Source of the DNA: Vicia villosa
Taxonomy: Eukaryota > Streptophyta > Magnoliopsida > Fabales > Fabaceae
Length of the DNA stretch: 64,000 bases
Direction: 5' to 3'
NCBI RefSeq assembly: GCF_029867415.1
Contig: NC_081182.1
Coordinates: 15,746,497 to 15,810,496 of the forward strand
Below, piece by piece: positions 1 through 11,047 of this stretch. Both the position numbers and the translations under genes were made by a program. Below the pieces are notes generated by a model. That model was not told the origin of the DNA, did not search any database, and worked only from the letters and a program-made list of their open reading frames with translations. Position 1 is the stretch's first letter, and each line of letters starts with the position of its first letter.

Positions 1-388
1 CCATGCTGTCACGAACTGCAGGCCCCGACAGAAACGGTTTGAACCTGTCGTAACAGGACCTAACCGAGAAGCCTCCACCTGAATTTCAAGTCCAAGAGAA
101 TTCATCCGATAACACAGCTACAGGAGCGACATTATTGAGGATCCCTCTCAGCACCTGCCAAAGAAAATCCACGCTGCCACTGCATTCATAGAAAAAACCA
201 GCACTTTTCCATTCCCAGCCATGTTCACCGTAAGTCCTAGCCTTTGCAACCGTTAACGAGTCGTCATGGGCCCTCGCCAGCAGCTCAGAAAACTCTTGCG
301 CCAGAGGCTGAGATCTTGCCCAATTCCCGTACCAGAACGGTATGGAAGAATTGAGTGTTTTAGTAATATGTACCTTAAGGTGCATTTA
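1..388 (-). pseudogene. LINE reverse-transcriptase 3' fragment (start of the zinc-binding region)
   Basis: Translated on the minus strand, this reads as the C-terminal part of a plant LINE (non-LTR retrotransposon) polyprotein. A tryptophan-rich stretch is followed by GGGFSVRSCYDRF, which resembles the GxFSVKSxY motif at the start of the RT zinc-binding (zf-RVT) domain. The frame is open from 385 down to an in-frame stop at 86-88, and homology resumes beyond that stop to the window edge. It is therefore a decayed fragment continuing to the left of the window. Family assignment is by motif recognition only. Confidence 0.6.
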
Positions 389-519
389 ATCATTAGTAGT
401 TATATTTTTCTAAATTACGCCTTCGTAAAATGATGTGGGTGTATCTTGGCAAAACCGAACGTAGTCGGAGTTGTTTTTATGAAAGGGTATTTTAAAAACA
501 TGCATCTTAGGGTGCATTT

Positions 520-1312
520 TAGGAGTGTTCGTTGTGTGGTTTGAGCAATTTTGATGCAAAAAATCATCCGAGCTTTAAGAGAAAAAATGTGCACGTGGTG
601 TGGTTTGGGCAGTTTTGACGCAAAAAATCATCTGAACTGCAAGAGAAAAAATGTGCAATTTGGTTTGGTTCAGTTGTTTTTTAGAAAAAACTTAATCAAC
701 CCAACCCAAACCAATGCGGTTTGATTCAGTTTTTTTTAAAAGATTTATTGAGTCATAGATACACATTTAGATGACAATATAACTTTGTATTTAGTCATTC
801 ATACACTACCAAATAACAATAAAACTCATCATATTTGGACCACGACTTCCCATTTAATATGTACAAATCATATTAGATAAAAGTAGAATAATACATATAA
901 AACAATATAAAAAACATTATAATGAAATACAAAAATAGAGGAAAATGAAAGATTAGTGAAGATAAAAAAGAAAGAATAAAAAAGAGGAGAGATTAGAGAA
1001 GAAGAGATAGAATAAAAACAAAATTGAAAGAGAGAATATTAGCATAAAAATGAGAAGGTGAAAAAAAAAGAATATAAGAGAGTAGAGATTAGTGAAGAAG
1101 AAGCAAGATGTATTTGGAGAAGATGACGATATACTACTAGGGGAAATATGAGAAGGTTGAAACTGAAATCCCGAGTGTGAGAAAGAGAAAGTCGTTCGTA
1201 ATCGTGAGGCTAAACCATAATAGGTTTAGGTTTCGGGTGGATATGAGTTAAGTGAAATTTGGGTTATAACATAATGCGATTTGATTCGGTTTGCAAAATA
1301 TAAACTACAAAC
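520..1312. mobile_element. Truncated hAT-type non-autonomous element (relative of 11998-12863)
   Basis: Begins TAGGAGTGTTCG and runs in parallel with the complete element at 11998-12863, sharing the gcaaaaaatcatccga-type segment, the purine-rich middle and the ATAATGCGATTTGATTCGG segment near the end. Homology stops at about 1312, where CACTACAAC begins. The right terminal repeat is not found further on, so the copy lost its right end. No coding capacity. Confidence 0.6.
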
Positions 1313-1700
1313 CACTACAACAAATAACACTTTTCATAACGAAGCTTTCACGTCATCCAGAAAAAAACCGAGGTTTTATTCCAAGTGCTTCTAAGTCAGA
1401 TGCGAATTGTATTTTACCTTGGAATAAGAATCAAGATAACAAATGGCGTCGTGAAAAGTAATGACTTAACATCGAGGTAAAAGGTTAATTATGGCATGGG
1501 TTCGAACCCCAGTTTCTACATTTTTATTATTTATAAAAATTAGCGTCTTTTTTTATCTTGGTGTATTGTAAAAATTGAAGGGTCATTAGTTTTTTTTTAT
1601 AATGAATCTCATTACAGTGTTTACCATAATATTCCTTTTTTAAAAATAAAACTCGTTACGGTGTTTAAAAAGAATGTTACATTAATTGTCCATGAAGATC
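1313..1700. mobile_element. Possible CACTA-type left end with subterminal repeats
   Basis: Starts CACTACAACAAATAACAC exactly where the hAT copy is interrupted. Motifs such as ACCGAGGT / ACCTTGG and a segment containing AAGCTTTCACGTCATC recur here and, inverted, around 2958-3030. ACCGAGG-type motifs appear again near 5720. A CACTA transposase remnant lies downstream on the plus strand (4490-5330), so this may be the left end of that element. No matching right end or 3-bp target duplication was found. Confidence 0.35.
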
Positions 1701-1747
1701 ATATGTTGGATCTTTAATTCTTTGATATTCTTGGCAAGATCAAATAA

Positions 1748-3031
1748 TGGGAAACTCTTTTTTCAAAACAAAACAAAAGGGTTTGTTAAAGGATATTCTA
1801 TACAGATATTGCATTAATTTGTTTCTGGTGAAAAAATGAGTGTGATAATTAATATCATTAATAAAAAATATTTTCAGTACAAATAAAATGTAATAGAACA
1901 AACCTTGAATCTAGTTGATTTTCTGCTCTTACAATCCATCGAAGAGAACTTTTCCAAGTTTCCTTATGTTTCAACCACTTCATATATGTTTCATTTAGAT
2001 TTCAATATCGTAAGAGAACTTATATATTGGACGTTCCTTAGATTTCACGCGGATCATTAATGGTGGATTCTTGAGCGTTGATAATCTTTAAATGGACGGT
2101 TAAGATTTGTTTAACGCCGTTGAATGAAAATAGTGAAAGAAACACTTAACTATCATCTCGATTTTTTAAACAACCAAGGGGTTATAGTAAAATATTTTTT
2201 TCAAAAATGGTTACATTGTTTACCCAGATTATTCAAAATACATTATATTTGTTACATACAAGCACGGTAAAGAAGATTAAAATTAAAATTACAGCATGAG
2301 AAGATTGCATACAATATTTGTTACATACAATTTATTTTTAATATTCCGTGTAAACAATGTAACCATTTTTGTTAAAAAAAATTATTTTACTCTAACACCT
2401 CGGTTTTTTAAAAAAAAAAACTAGGGGTTATTATATTTTTTCAAATGGTTACATTGTTTACCTAGAATATCAAAAATACATTGTATGCAACAGATCTTCG
2501 CATAATATCAAGATTGTTTACCCAAAATATTAAAAATGCAGCATGTCCAAGTCTTATACAAGATGGTAGAGATTTGTCTTGAATATCAGACATGCCTTCA
2601 CCAAGATGGATTGTTGATGCTAATGTTATCATTGCATTCACTAATGTATACAACTTGTATGTCTGAAATGCATCCAACTTTTAATTAGGTGTTTGTTCTT
2701 AAAAAAATGATGCACTCGACAGTGGGGTGGCTACAAACAAGATAGTATTAGAGTAAAATTTGGTCAGCGAGTATTTTATAGTAAAATTTGATTATTTTAT
2801 CTCTCGATTTATCAAAGAAACTGAAGGATTAAATCATTTAATTTATAGTTGTTAACAAATAAAAACATAAAGTGCATTAGTTATGTTGAGTTTTGAAGCA
2901 TGTCTTGAATGGTATATCACCCCGGTGTTTATAAAAATCGAGGCGATAAGTTGTTTATATAGCATTGGAATAAAACCTCGATTTTTTTCTAGATGACGTG
3001 AAAGCTTCGATTTGAAAACCGTTATTTATAG

Positions 3032-3062
<31 letters not shown>

Positions 3063-4408
3063 AACTTGTTGCCTTGGTTTTTTTAAAAATCAATGTGATA
3101 TACCATTCAAGACATGCTTCGAATTCAAGCTAATGCACTTTATATTTTAATTTGCTAACAACAGTAAAATAAATGATTTAACCCTTTGATTTCTTTGATA
3201 ATTCGAGGGAAAAAATAATCATATTTTACTATAAAACACTCGCTGAACAGATTTCACTCTAATGTTATCTTATTTGTAGCCGCCCCACCGTCAAATGGAT
3301 CATTTTTTTAGGATGGATTGCAAAAGTGGAAAAAAATGTTATTCTACCTTTAACAAAATATTTTTTCAGTTTTTGAAATCCATCTCAAACAATGGTGTTG
3401 ATGTTGTTGTTGAAGGTTTTGAACAACTATGCTTTATTCCTATAAATCTTTACTGATGGATTGCAAGTGCTGGAAAAATATTTTCCAATTTTTTGAACAA
3501 ACACCTAATTAGAAGTTTGATGCATTCAAAGCATGCAAATTGTATACGCTAGTGAAATTGGTGATAATGGTAGCATCAACAATCAATCTTGGTGAAGACA
3601 AGTCTCACATTCAAGTGCAGATCTCTAGCATCTTGTATGGGACCTGGACATGTTTTTTTTTAATATTATGGGTAAACAATCTTGATATTTTGCGAATATT
3701 TGTTGCATACAATGTATTTTTAATATTATGGGTAAACAATATAACCATTTAAAAAAAACTCTAACCCCTTTTTAAATTAAGGGGTCAGAGTAAAATAAGT
3801 TTTTTTTAACAAAAATGGTTACATTGTTTACCCAAATATTGTATGGAATCTGCTCATTTTGTAATTTTAATATTCTAGGTAAACAATCTTGACATTCCGC
3901 GAAGATTTGTTGCATACAATGTATTTTTAATATTCTGGGTAAACAATGTAATCATTTTTGTAAAAAAATTAATCTAAACCCTTGGTTGTTTTAAAAATCG
4001 AGATGATAGTTAAATGTTTTTTTCACTATTTTCAATCAACGGCCTTAAACAAATCTTTGTCGTCCATTTAAAGGTTATCAACACTCAAGAATCCACCATT
4101 AGTGATCCGCTTGAAACTTAAGGGACGTCCATTGTATAAGTTCTCCTACGATATTGAAAGTCTAAATGAAACACATGAATCACTTGAAACCTAAGAAAAC
4201 TTGGAAAAGTTCTCTGATGGATTGCAAGAGCAGAAAATCATCTGGTTTCAAGATTTGTTCTATTAAATTTTTATTTGTACCGAAAATATATTTGGTTATT
4301 GATATTAATTATCTTACCTTTTTTTCACCAGAAACAAATACATGCAAGATCTGTAGAAAATATCCTTTAACAAACCCTTTTGTTTTGTTTTGAGAAAAAA
4401 GTTTCCCA
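1748..4408. repeat. Large foldback: inverted repeat with arms of about 1.2-1.35 kb
   Basis: The left arm (about 1748-2957) and right arm (about 3061-4408) are inverted copies. Both outer ends read TGGGAAACT inward, followed by AAAACAAAACAAAAGGGTTTG. The segment around TCAACGGCCTTAAACAAATC in the right arm pairs with its complement near 2100-2125. The arms also contain short repeats of the ggTTACATTGTTTACCCA type. The centre (2958-3060) carries a unique 70-bp piece and an (AT)n run. I found no target-site duplication beside the outer ends. Transcripts would fold into a very long hairpin. Small ORFs inside the arms are not genes. Confidence 0.75.
3030..3060. repeat. (AT)n microsatellite at the foldback centre
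   Basis: A run of about 28 bp of alternating A and T sits in the loop of the long inverted repeat. Confidence 0.9.
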
Positions 4409-4489
4409 GTACATAAAGATATATAAAGGGTAATACATAAAGGAAATTAGATTTTGTGGCCTTGTTTATTTAAGGTGCATGTATTTGAA

Positions 4490-5330
4490 AGAGCAATACA
4501 TAAAGATATTAAAAGGGTATATGATGAATCATTACCGTCCAAAAGCTTCAATTGTTAAAAGGTACATAACAGAATAAGCTATTGAGTTCTATTCAAACTA
4601 TTTATTAGAAGCATACTCTATAGGATTTTCCATGTATCATTATGATGGAAGATATGAAGGTAAAGGTACTCAAGATTTAAATTTTAAGACAATTAACTAA
4701 TATGTAATTCTTCTAAGACAATTGTATATATTGAATGATGTTGATGAAGTTCGACCTTACTTATCCGCTCACAAAATACTTATGAAGAAAATTTTCTCTT
4801 GGGTGAGTGAAAAATGGATGTTGACAGAGGTTACAAGTGTTTCATAGATTTCTTTAATGAAAGAGTTTCTAAAGATAGGAGTGCATTTGATACAATTTAG
4901 TGGATGTCATATATGCCTAAGTTTAATGTAATAATTTGGAGTGCATATAAAATTAGAAAATTCCATTCTATACGAAATTTAAGGATGATTGTAGTACCAT
5001 GCATAAAAAATAATGGGGATATGGTTGAAGTTGAATCCATGTACTTCCCTCGTTCCAAAAGTTAAGAATCATCTAATCGCATCTAGACCGTACTTTGGGT
5101 TATTGAGGAGATTTGGGAGATTAAATATTATGTTATATTTTAAGTGTCTTTATTTAAGTGCAAGTGGATTGCAAGAGTATTGGTATATACAAAATAATAA
5201 GTTGGGATTCACATAAATTGACCTTCGCAAGATAGCTTACATGAATGAATCATTCATCATCGAATCCCAAACAAAACAAATTTTTTATGTATGAATTTAT
5301 ATAGGATAACTAAGAAGTGTGTATATTTTA
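4490..5330 (+). pseudogene. Decayed CACTA transposase remnant (DUF4218/DUF4216-like)
   Basis: In shifting plus-strand frames the translation follows the C-terminal half of plant CACTA (En/Spm) TNP2 proteins. KGYMMNHYRPKASIV resembles the KxYVxNRxRPEGSIA region. AIEFYSNYL and VDEVRPYLSAHK match the DUF4218 tail. LFKCKW near 5150-5170, followed by a GIH-type stretch, resembles DUF4216 VVLFKCDW...YGFTSVN. There are many stops and frameshifts, so it cannot encode a protein. It lies just right of the foldback and may belong to the same element as the CACTACAAC end at 1313. Confidence 0.55.
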
Positions 5331-6100
5331 TGACATAGTATAATATACATTATTATTGAAATTGAATGATTAATGTTGTTATTGTAGAAGATTTAATGTT
5401 GTTGTTTTATCCTTTTATTTATTATTCGTCATTCAAATTATTGTATTTTAATGAGGATGTCCATTCAAGAATTCACATTTTGGTTGTTGCTTAATCATTT
5501 TTATATGTTTAAATTATGTTGTAAAAAGAGACTGTGTTGTGTGACACTTAGTTTTGTTTTGATTAGGTTATGCTTAGGTTCTGCTCTGTTTCAAAAGCTT
5601 CATTTTTATTTGTTTCGAAATAGTAAAGGTTCGGTTATGTTTTAGAAAAATACAGGTTAAAAAGAAAATTTGGTAAAACAAATTAATAAACAAGGATTTT
5701 ATCCTCCGATGTTTCCTCAAACCGAGGTAAAAATACTCAATCTATTCCCTTGGTTTTGAAATCAAACCGATGGAAAAAGTGAGGCGCACTTGAAAAGAAA
5801 AATTGTTGTTTCTGGATATCGAACTCATGACTAGTTCTAGAATTCCCCTTGGTTGGCAAAACAACCTAAGAAAAAAGTGACACACTTTCCATGACAGGCT
5901 TTTGTACCTCGCCCACGAAATCATGGTTAAATCCTTTTACCAATGAGATAATATCACATCCATAGTAGTAAGTTTCCCACAAACCTACCAAGATATTATT
6001 GCCAAGCCAAAAGAATGCTCATATCTTCAATGTTCTTCCCTAACACCAATCTACTTAAGACGAGACTTTTAAGTGATATATAAGATGAATTGTGATATAT
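5331..6100. other. No gene seen; AT-rich repeat-derived DNA
   Basis: Contains only short accidental ORFs. Around 5700-5760 there are ACCGAGGTAAA-type motifs related to those near 1360-1480, which suggests CACTA subterminal sequence, but no terminus could be defined. Confidence 0.5.
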
Positions 6101-6794
6101 CAATGATAAAGACATGCTTAATCTTAATTTAGATAATTTTTGCTATTTTACTATAATCGTTTGTTGTCTTCATTTTTTCTTCTTTATTGATATGTTTGTC
6201 TTTATCAAAAACCAGCCAAATTCTCCGAAAAAGTGGTTTTCCAAATTATTTGCGAAATTACTTTTATGTTTGCCGTGTATTAAAACTTCTTTGGCATTTA
6301 TAAAATGAAACTAATTTAAGATTGATTTGATTTTTCCAACTCGTTTTTAAGCACTTTAAATCTCGAAAGAACATGTTTTAACTCTCCAACTATTAACTTT
6401 ACCATACAGCTGATGATATCTAAAATTTTTGTTAACAACAAATTTACTAAATCCTGCATACTTAAAATTTGTAATCAAACCAATATCTTTGTGCTGATTA
6501 TAATCTCTTCCTTTATTAGTTGTTTGATTATGTATGTATATTTCCACATCACGTTATGACACAACCGTCAAGATTAATTTAATCGAATAATATATCTAAC
6601 ATCATCAAGATAAGTGCGAGTCTATTTTGCTTTATTACTCTCAATTCAAAATATTGGATAGCACATCGTAATTGAACTTACAATAGAGTTTTTCCAACTT
6701 ATTTTAATAGAAACCTTAAAGACTCGCTTTGTTGATGTGCTTGTACAATCATGTATAGAATGTACAATCATCAAACATAGATCTCTGAAACTCT

Positions 6795-7671
6795 TTAAGA
6801 GCAACAACACCTTATAACCAAAGTACACTCGCCGGTAGCATAGCCTATTCCAAAACAAAATGCTCCACAGTTGAAAATCGGACATATTCCAAAAAAGCAA
6901 GGTTTTTGGCCAGATGGTGGTGCTGCAATAATGTCAACAATACACAAAGTTAATTACAAAGGTAAAAATAAAGATAAATTTTGATATCATAATATTTTCA
7001 TACTCATAAATTTATTCGATACATATAAAAAAAAATTAACGACAAACGAAGAATATATAAATAACAGAAAATGGAGGCACAATGTGTCAATCTCCGATCA
7101 TAGTATTAGGGTTTTAGGTTTAAGATAAACAGTTGCTATAGAATTCTGGATAATACTTAAATAGATTAAGAGATTTTGTAAACATAAGCTTTACCTGGTG
7201 GAGGTTGATCAGCTTTAGGTGGTGCTGCAATAATGACAACAATACACAAAGTTACAAAGGTAAAAATAAAGATAAAATTTGATATCATAATATTTTCATA
7301 CTTATAAATTTATTTGATACATATAAATTATTTTTTTGAAAGATAAATGAAAAATATATAAATAAGAGAAAAAGGAGGCACAATGACACACTCAAAAACT
7401 ATGGTCACAATCTCTGATCACTATATTAGGGTTTCGGGTTTAGGATTAACCGTTTTTATAGTACTCTGGACAATATTTAAATAGATTAAGAGATTTTGTA
7501 AACATCAGCTTTACCTGGTGGAGGTTGATCAGCTGTAGGTGGTGGAGGTTGATCAGCTTTAGGTGGCGCAGGTTCATAACCTCCTTGTACACTCTCAGCA
7601 GCATTATAGCCATTAAGAAATAATGCTACTACAAGGACAACTAGAAAAACTGAAGCACTTGTTTTTGCCAT
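6795..7671 (-). CDS. Gene A: secreted cysteine-rich defensin-like peptide, three exons
   Basis: Hand-built spliced model. Exon 1 is 7671-7515, exon 2 is 7224-7195 (30 nt) and exon 3 is 6922-6795, giving 104 aa. Both introns are GT-AG, all junctions are phase 1, and they read G|GTAAAGCT...TTGCAG|CA. Residues 1-24 form a signal peptide ending NGYNA. A proline-rich linker follows, in which APPKADQPPP-like decapeptides repeat about three times. The C-terminal domain starts at PCFFGICPIFNCGAFC and ends in CCCS, with the pattern C-x4-C-x4-C-x3-C-x9-C-x5-CCC. A CxxxC, a GxC (TGEC) and a terminal CxC are compatible with a cysteine-stabilised alpha-beta (defensin-like) fold; that is inference. Gene B and gene C share signal and cysteine spacing, but neither has the linker exon. 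Function is unknown; a defence or seed/nodule peptide is possible. Without splicing only a 61-aa ORF that reads into intron 1 is seen. Confidence 0.72.
6923..7514 (-). repeat. Tandem intron-exon duplication inside gene A
   Basis: Intron 2 (7194-6923) and intron 1 (7514-7225) are homologous along their length, sharing the segments around tgatatcataatattttcat and ggaggcacaatg. The acceptors are 302 bp apart and the donors 320 bp apart. The duplicated unit carries one 30-nt exon encoding APPKADQPPP, so one duplication lengthened the proline-rich linker by one cassette without changing frame. Confidence 0.8.
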
Positions 7672-7740
7672 AGCACTATATTTTTATTCTTATCTCTTAT
7701 CTTGTTTTACATGGAATAAAATTGGCTTTACATCAATCCA

Positions 7741-7748
7741 ATTTATAG
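7741..7748 (-). promoter_or_regulatory. TATA box of gene A
   Basis: CTATAAAT on the minus strand, about 70 bp upstream of the ATG at 7671. The same box and surroundings (CTATAAATTGGA) occur upstream of genes B and C. Confidence 0.6.
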
Positions 7749-7825
7749 CACTATATGTTTCCTTAAATGAGAAAATGGATTATTTAATGTGACTTTGCGT
7801 GAGAAAGACATTTTGATAAAATAAA

Positions 7826-7875
7826 GTTAGTTAAAACCGTGTGGGAAGCATTCATATGCATGGTGTTAAATATGA
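7826..7875 (-). promoter_or_regulatory. Conserved upstream block with RY-type core (gene A)
   Basis: The segment around aaaaccgtgtgggaagca and catatgcatggtg is nearly identical in blocks A, B (17304-17349) and D (22385-22430). It contains TGCATG, the core of RY elements that B3 (ABI3/FUS3/LEC2) factors bind in seed genes. Conservation is seen directly; seed regulation is inference. Confidence 0.45.
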
Positions 7876-8040
7876 AGAATAATTAAACTACCAATTGATT
7901 GTTATTAGAATGAATTATTAAACTTAATTAGTTACGTAATAGCTAAATTGGCTAATTATTAACATGCATTCGTCACTGCATTTTTCAGTGCATGGGAATC
8001 CTTGAACTAGCTAGTAGTTTATTCATATTAAGGTTGGTAT

Positions 8041-8329
8041 CCTTGTTTGTTCTATGGGTGAAGGGAGGCACCAAAATTTTCCGAGTAATATGGGTTGTTG
8101 TTTGTAAACCTAATAGTAAAGGTGGTTTGGGGGGTTAGGGGTCTACGAATTGTTAATCTAGCACTTTTGGTTTAAATGGAGGTGGAGACTTGTCTTGAGA
8201 GTCTCTAGTCTTTGACAGGATATTTGGTTCCTAGATATGGTGATCTAGTTGTCTCCTCTTTTAGGAGGGGTGGGGCGGAGGGTTGAGTGAGTTTATGTTC
8301 TACAGACGAAAAGATGACAGATACAATAT
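8041..8329. other. Intergenic, no feature recognised
   Basis: G-rich stretches such as gtggtttggggggttagg, with no ORF or repeat assignment. Confidence 0.4.
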
Positions 8330-8802
8330 TGGAACAATGTGTATGACAATAAGATTGCATAATAAGAAGGATAAATGCATAAACTAAATAACGTAAGAAT
8401 TGTTAATCCAATTTGGTGCAAAGTCATCTATATCTAGGGTGCATTAACCCAATGAAATGAAATTCACTCTTAATAGTCAAAAGTAAAAATTGGTCTCATC
8501 TAACTCTCCTAGTTCAATGTCTTATCTAACACGCTAGATATACTCCATTCAGTCTTGTGTGCCAAGCAAGCACCTTCAGACAAGATGTCTTGTACATTTA
8601 AAGAACATCTGACTTGACATGTTGCATTCCACTAATGTTCCAAGAACTAACATTGAGACATAATGTCTCACAACTTGATAGAACATCTTGATTCACATAT
8701 TTCCTACAAAATATTATCAATCACATGTACTAACAAATCCCCCCTTTGGCCAATTTTTAGGCAAGACGTTATGCAAATTCTTACAAAGCATTCTTAAAAT
8801 GT
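8330..8802 (-). mobile_element. Decayed copia-type LTR remnant, 3' end
   Basis: Words such as gttaatccaatttggtgcaa and acatcttg, and a polypurine-tract complement (aaatccccccttt at about 8736-8748) followed by ggccaatttttaggcaa, match the layout of the minus-strand element at 43109-48969, where ctcccccttt is followed by ggcaaatttttggcta. The remnant is interrupted by the CACTA element at 8803 and appears to resume at 11602. Confidence 0.45.
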
Positions 8803-9284
8803 CACTACAAAAAAATTGCCATATACCAACGGAGATCTTTAGCAACAGTAAAAAAAAACGTTGGTATAACTTGTCTTTAAAGACGGAAATACATGCTAAC
8901 CGTTGGTATATCATGACCTAAATTTTCACCGGGGGCGCTGAATTTCACTTTATAATAACAATTCAAAAATAAACAACTTCAATCGCTTCAGATTTTTCAT
9001 CCCCTAAACTCTCACATTTCTCTTCACACTTCCATCGCTCAATCGCTCAAAATTTCTCTTTAGTATCCCTCAATCCTAAAACTTCGCACGCACAAAGCAA
9101 AACAAAAGTTCTTATTCTCATTATTCCATGCGATTAGATTGTACAAATTTTGGAACCCTAATCTACCACATTTCATTTCACACCTTCATTGCAACCTCAC
9201 AAAACACACTATTCAAATCAATCTTCTCTGTTAACGTCGATTATCTCATCGTCAGAGTGTTATTACTTACCTTCGTAGTCATCA

Positions 9285-9619
9285 ATGGCCATGATCGGTA
9301 ACGAAATTCCCCGTTATTCCTCCGTTAACCCCCAATCGACGTTAACCCCCAATCGAGTCGGCTTCCTATCTCTTTGCCATGGAACCAAGTATTTTGCGGC
9401 GAATCGGAGTTTGTTCCCGCTGTTTCGTCATCGCCGCTGTTGGAGGAACCTTTTTCGTCCACAACCACGGTGCTGAAACTCAATCGCTCGAGATTTCTTC
9501 TCACAAACCATCAATCCTCCAATCGCTCAACCCTTTCATCGCTGCTGAAACACTAATCGATGGGTGAACTCAATCTGTGACTTATGAGCTACCCAGTAAG
9601 ATATTGGTTCGTTTCAAAG
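9285..9619 (+). pseudogene. Captured 5' exon-like segment inside the CACTA element
   Basis: An ATG-initiated open stretch of 63 codons begins at 9285, in sequence with more C and G than the AT-rich surroundings. Overlapping frames are open to about 9567. A possible donor AAAG|GTATTT lies at about 9619. The protein is not recognised. It may be the leader exon of the same source gene as the MYG1-like exons that follow, but the sequence does not prove it. Confidence 0.35.
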
Positions 9620-9854
9620 GTATTTTAACTTTCATAATTTCATGTATTTGATGATTGGGTTGCTGATAAAATATAGACAAGAATATGCTTTTTTACTGTG
9701 TTGGAGTTTCTTTTGATGGTATATTGTTGGGTAGGGAAATTTAAAATTTAGTTGAAGAACCATATTTCCTTTTTTTGTTGTTGTTACACTATGTGTTTAG
9801 CTATTGAATGAAGTGGAACATTTGTGTTATTTGGACTGAATCGTGTACCTATAG

Positions 9855-11047
9855 GTGATGCTCTTGATGGTAGCGGTGTGTAGGATCCTGCCCGTGATTG
9901 GTATGATCATCACCGGAAAGGACTTGAGAAGGTTTTTGGGCATGGTTTCTCCACTAAGTTTAGTAGTGCTGGTCTTGTTTATAAGGTAAATTTGTCATCT
10001 AAAATATCTATTTTATAAAGTGTTTAATTGAAGCAAAATGGATGCAGGGGACGAATTATTTTAATCTATATTGTTTGGTTTAATACTTTGAAAAGGATGG
10101 GAAAAGAGGGGTACAAATTGCTACTAGCTCAATTTTGGATTTCCTCCTATATTGGAGGGAGTTGGAGGGGGAGAGAAGATGAGTTTAAACTATTTTACAT
10201 ACCGAGCACCCCCTCATTTGAAATAAACAGTGTCAAATTTTGCTGGGTTGGTCTTATTGCCAATTATTTGTAAAAGTTTAGATTTTGAATTGTTTCTACC
10301 TTACTCCTTATACTATGCCTTTTTTTTCTTTTTCTATTGTAGCATTTTGGAAAGGAAATTATAGCCAATGAGCTTAAGCTAGATGAAGAGCACCATATTG
10401 TGAATTACATATGTTTGGCTGTTTACAAGAGCTTCATGGAGGTAATAAATTTTAAATGGTAGTCTATTATACATTTAGGCTTTATATACATTGTAAGACG
10501 TTGCTTTGTGAAATTCTTTTCTAACCATTGATTCATTTTAATTGGTTTTACTACTGATACCACACTATGTTGTTGAGATCTCAATCTTGGAGATCATGAA
10601 AACAGAATAGAGTGCAATCAAGAGTAACCTTCCTATTGTATTTTCTAATATGTTTCTATTACAAGAATAATATATATGAGTCCTTTATATAGTAAGCTTA
10701 GTAAACTTTAGCTTAATTGAGAGGAATGTTAGAATCAAATAATCATTAACATTTTCTTGTTTGACTAATGGATTTAAGTTTTACTCATTAACCATATTTT
10801 TAACAATTTCTTTATCTCCTATGATAGTATATATTTAACTCATTAACCATTAACCATATTTTTAACAATTTCTTTAGGTTGATGATAATTTTTAACTCAT
10901 TAACCATATTTTACTCTTCGAGTTCATATTTCAAATATTATGAAAATATTTATTAAGTTGAGTTTGTAACTTTTTTTTAATGTTTATTTTCAATAGGCTA
11001 CAAATGCTTCTATGGCCTCAAACCAAACAACAGCTCGAAATCCATGA
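9855..11047 (+). pseudogene. Captured MYG1-like (UPF0160 metal-dependent hydrolase) gene fragment
   Basis: Three exon-like blocks have splice-like borders. The first, 9855-9985 (ag|GTGATGCTC ... ATAAG|gtaaat), encodes DPARDWYDHHRKG and FGHGFSTKFSSAGLVYK, close to the DHH-containing core of MYG1. The second, 10343-10441, encodes HFGKEIIANELKLDE and LAVYKSFME. The third begins at 10997 and stops at 11045-11047. An in-frame TAG just before DPARDW, in place of the usual tyrosine codon, and the missing N- and C-terminal regions mark it as a pseudogene. MYG1 proteins are DHH-type nucleases/hydrolases of nucleus and mitochondria. Its position inside CACTA ends indicates transduplication from an intact locus elsewhere. 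Confidence 0.7.

Noticed and set aside
1495..1525. tRNA-like ggttcgaacccc near 1510
   Set aside because: Only the T-loop-like palindrome is present; no box A at suitable distance and no acceptor stem.
6646..6900. 84-codon minus-strand ORF over exon 3 of gene A
   Set aside because: Different frame from the spliced cysteine-rich exon; the frame set by the splice junctions gives the conserved cysteine pattern and its own stop at 6795.
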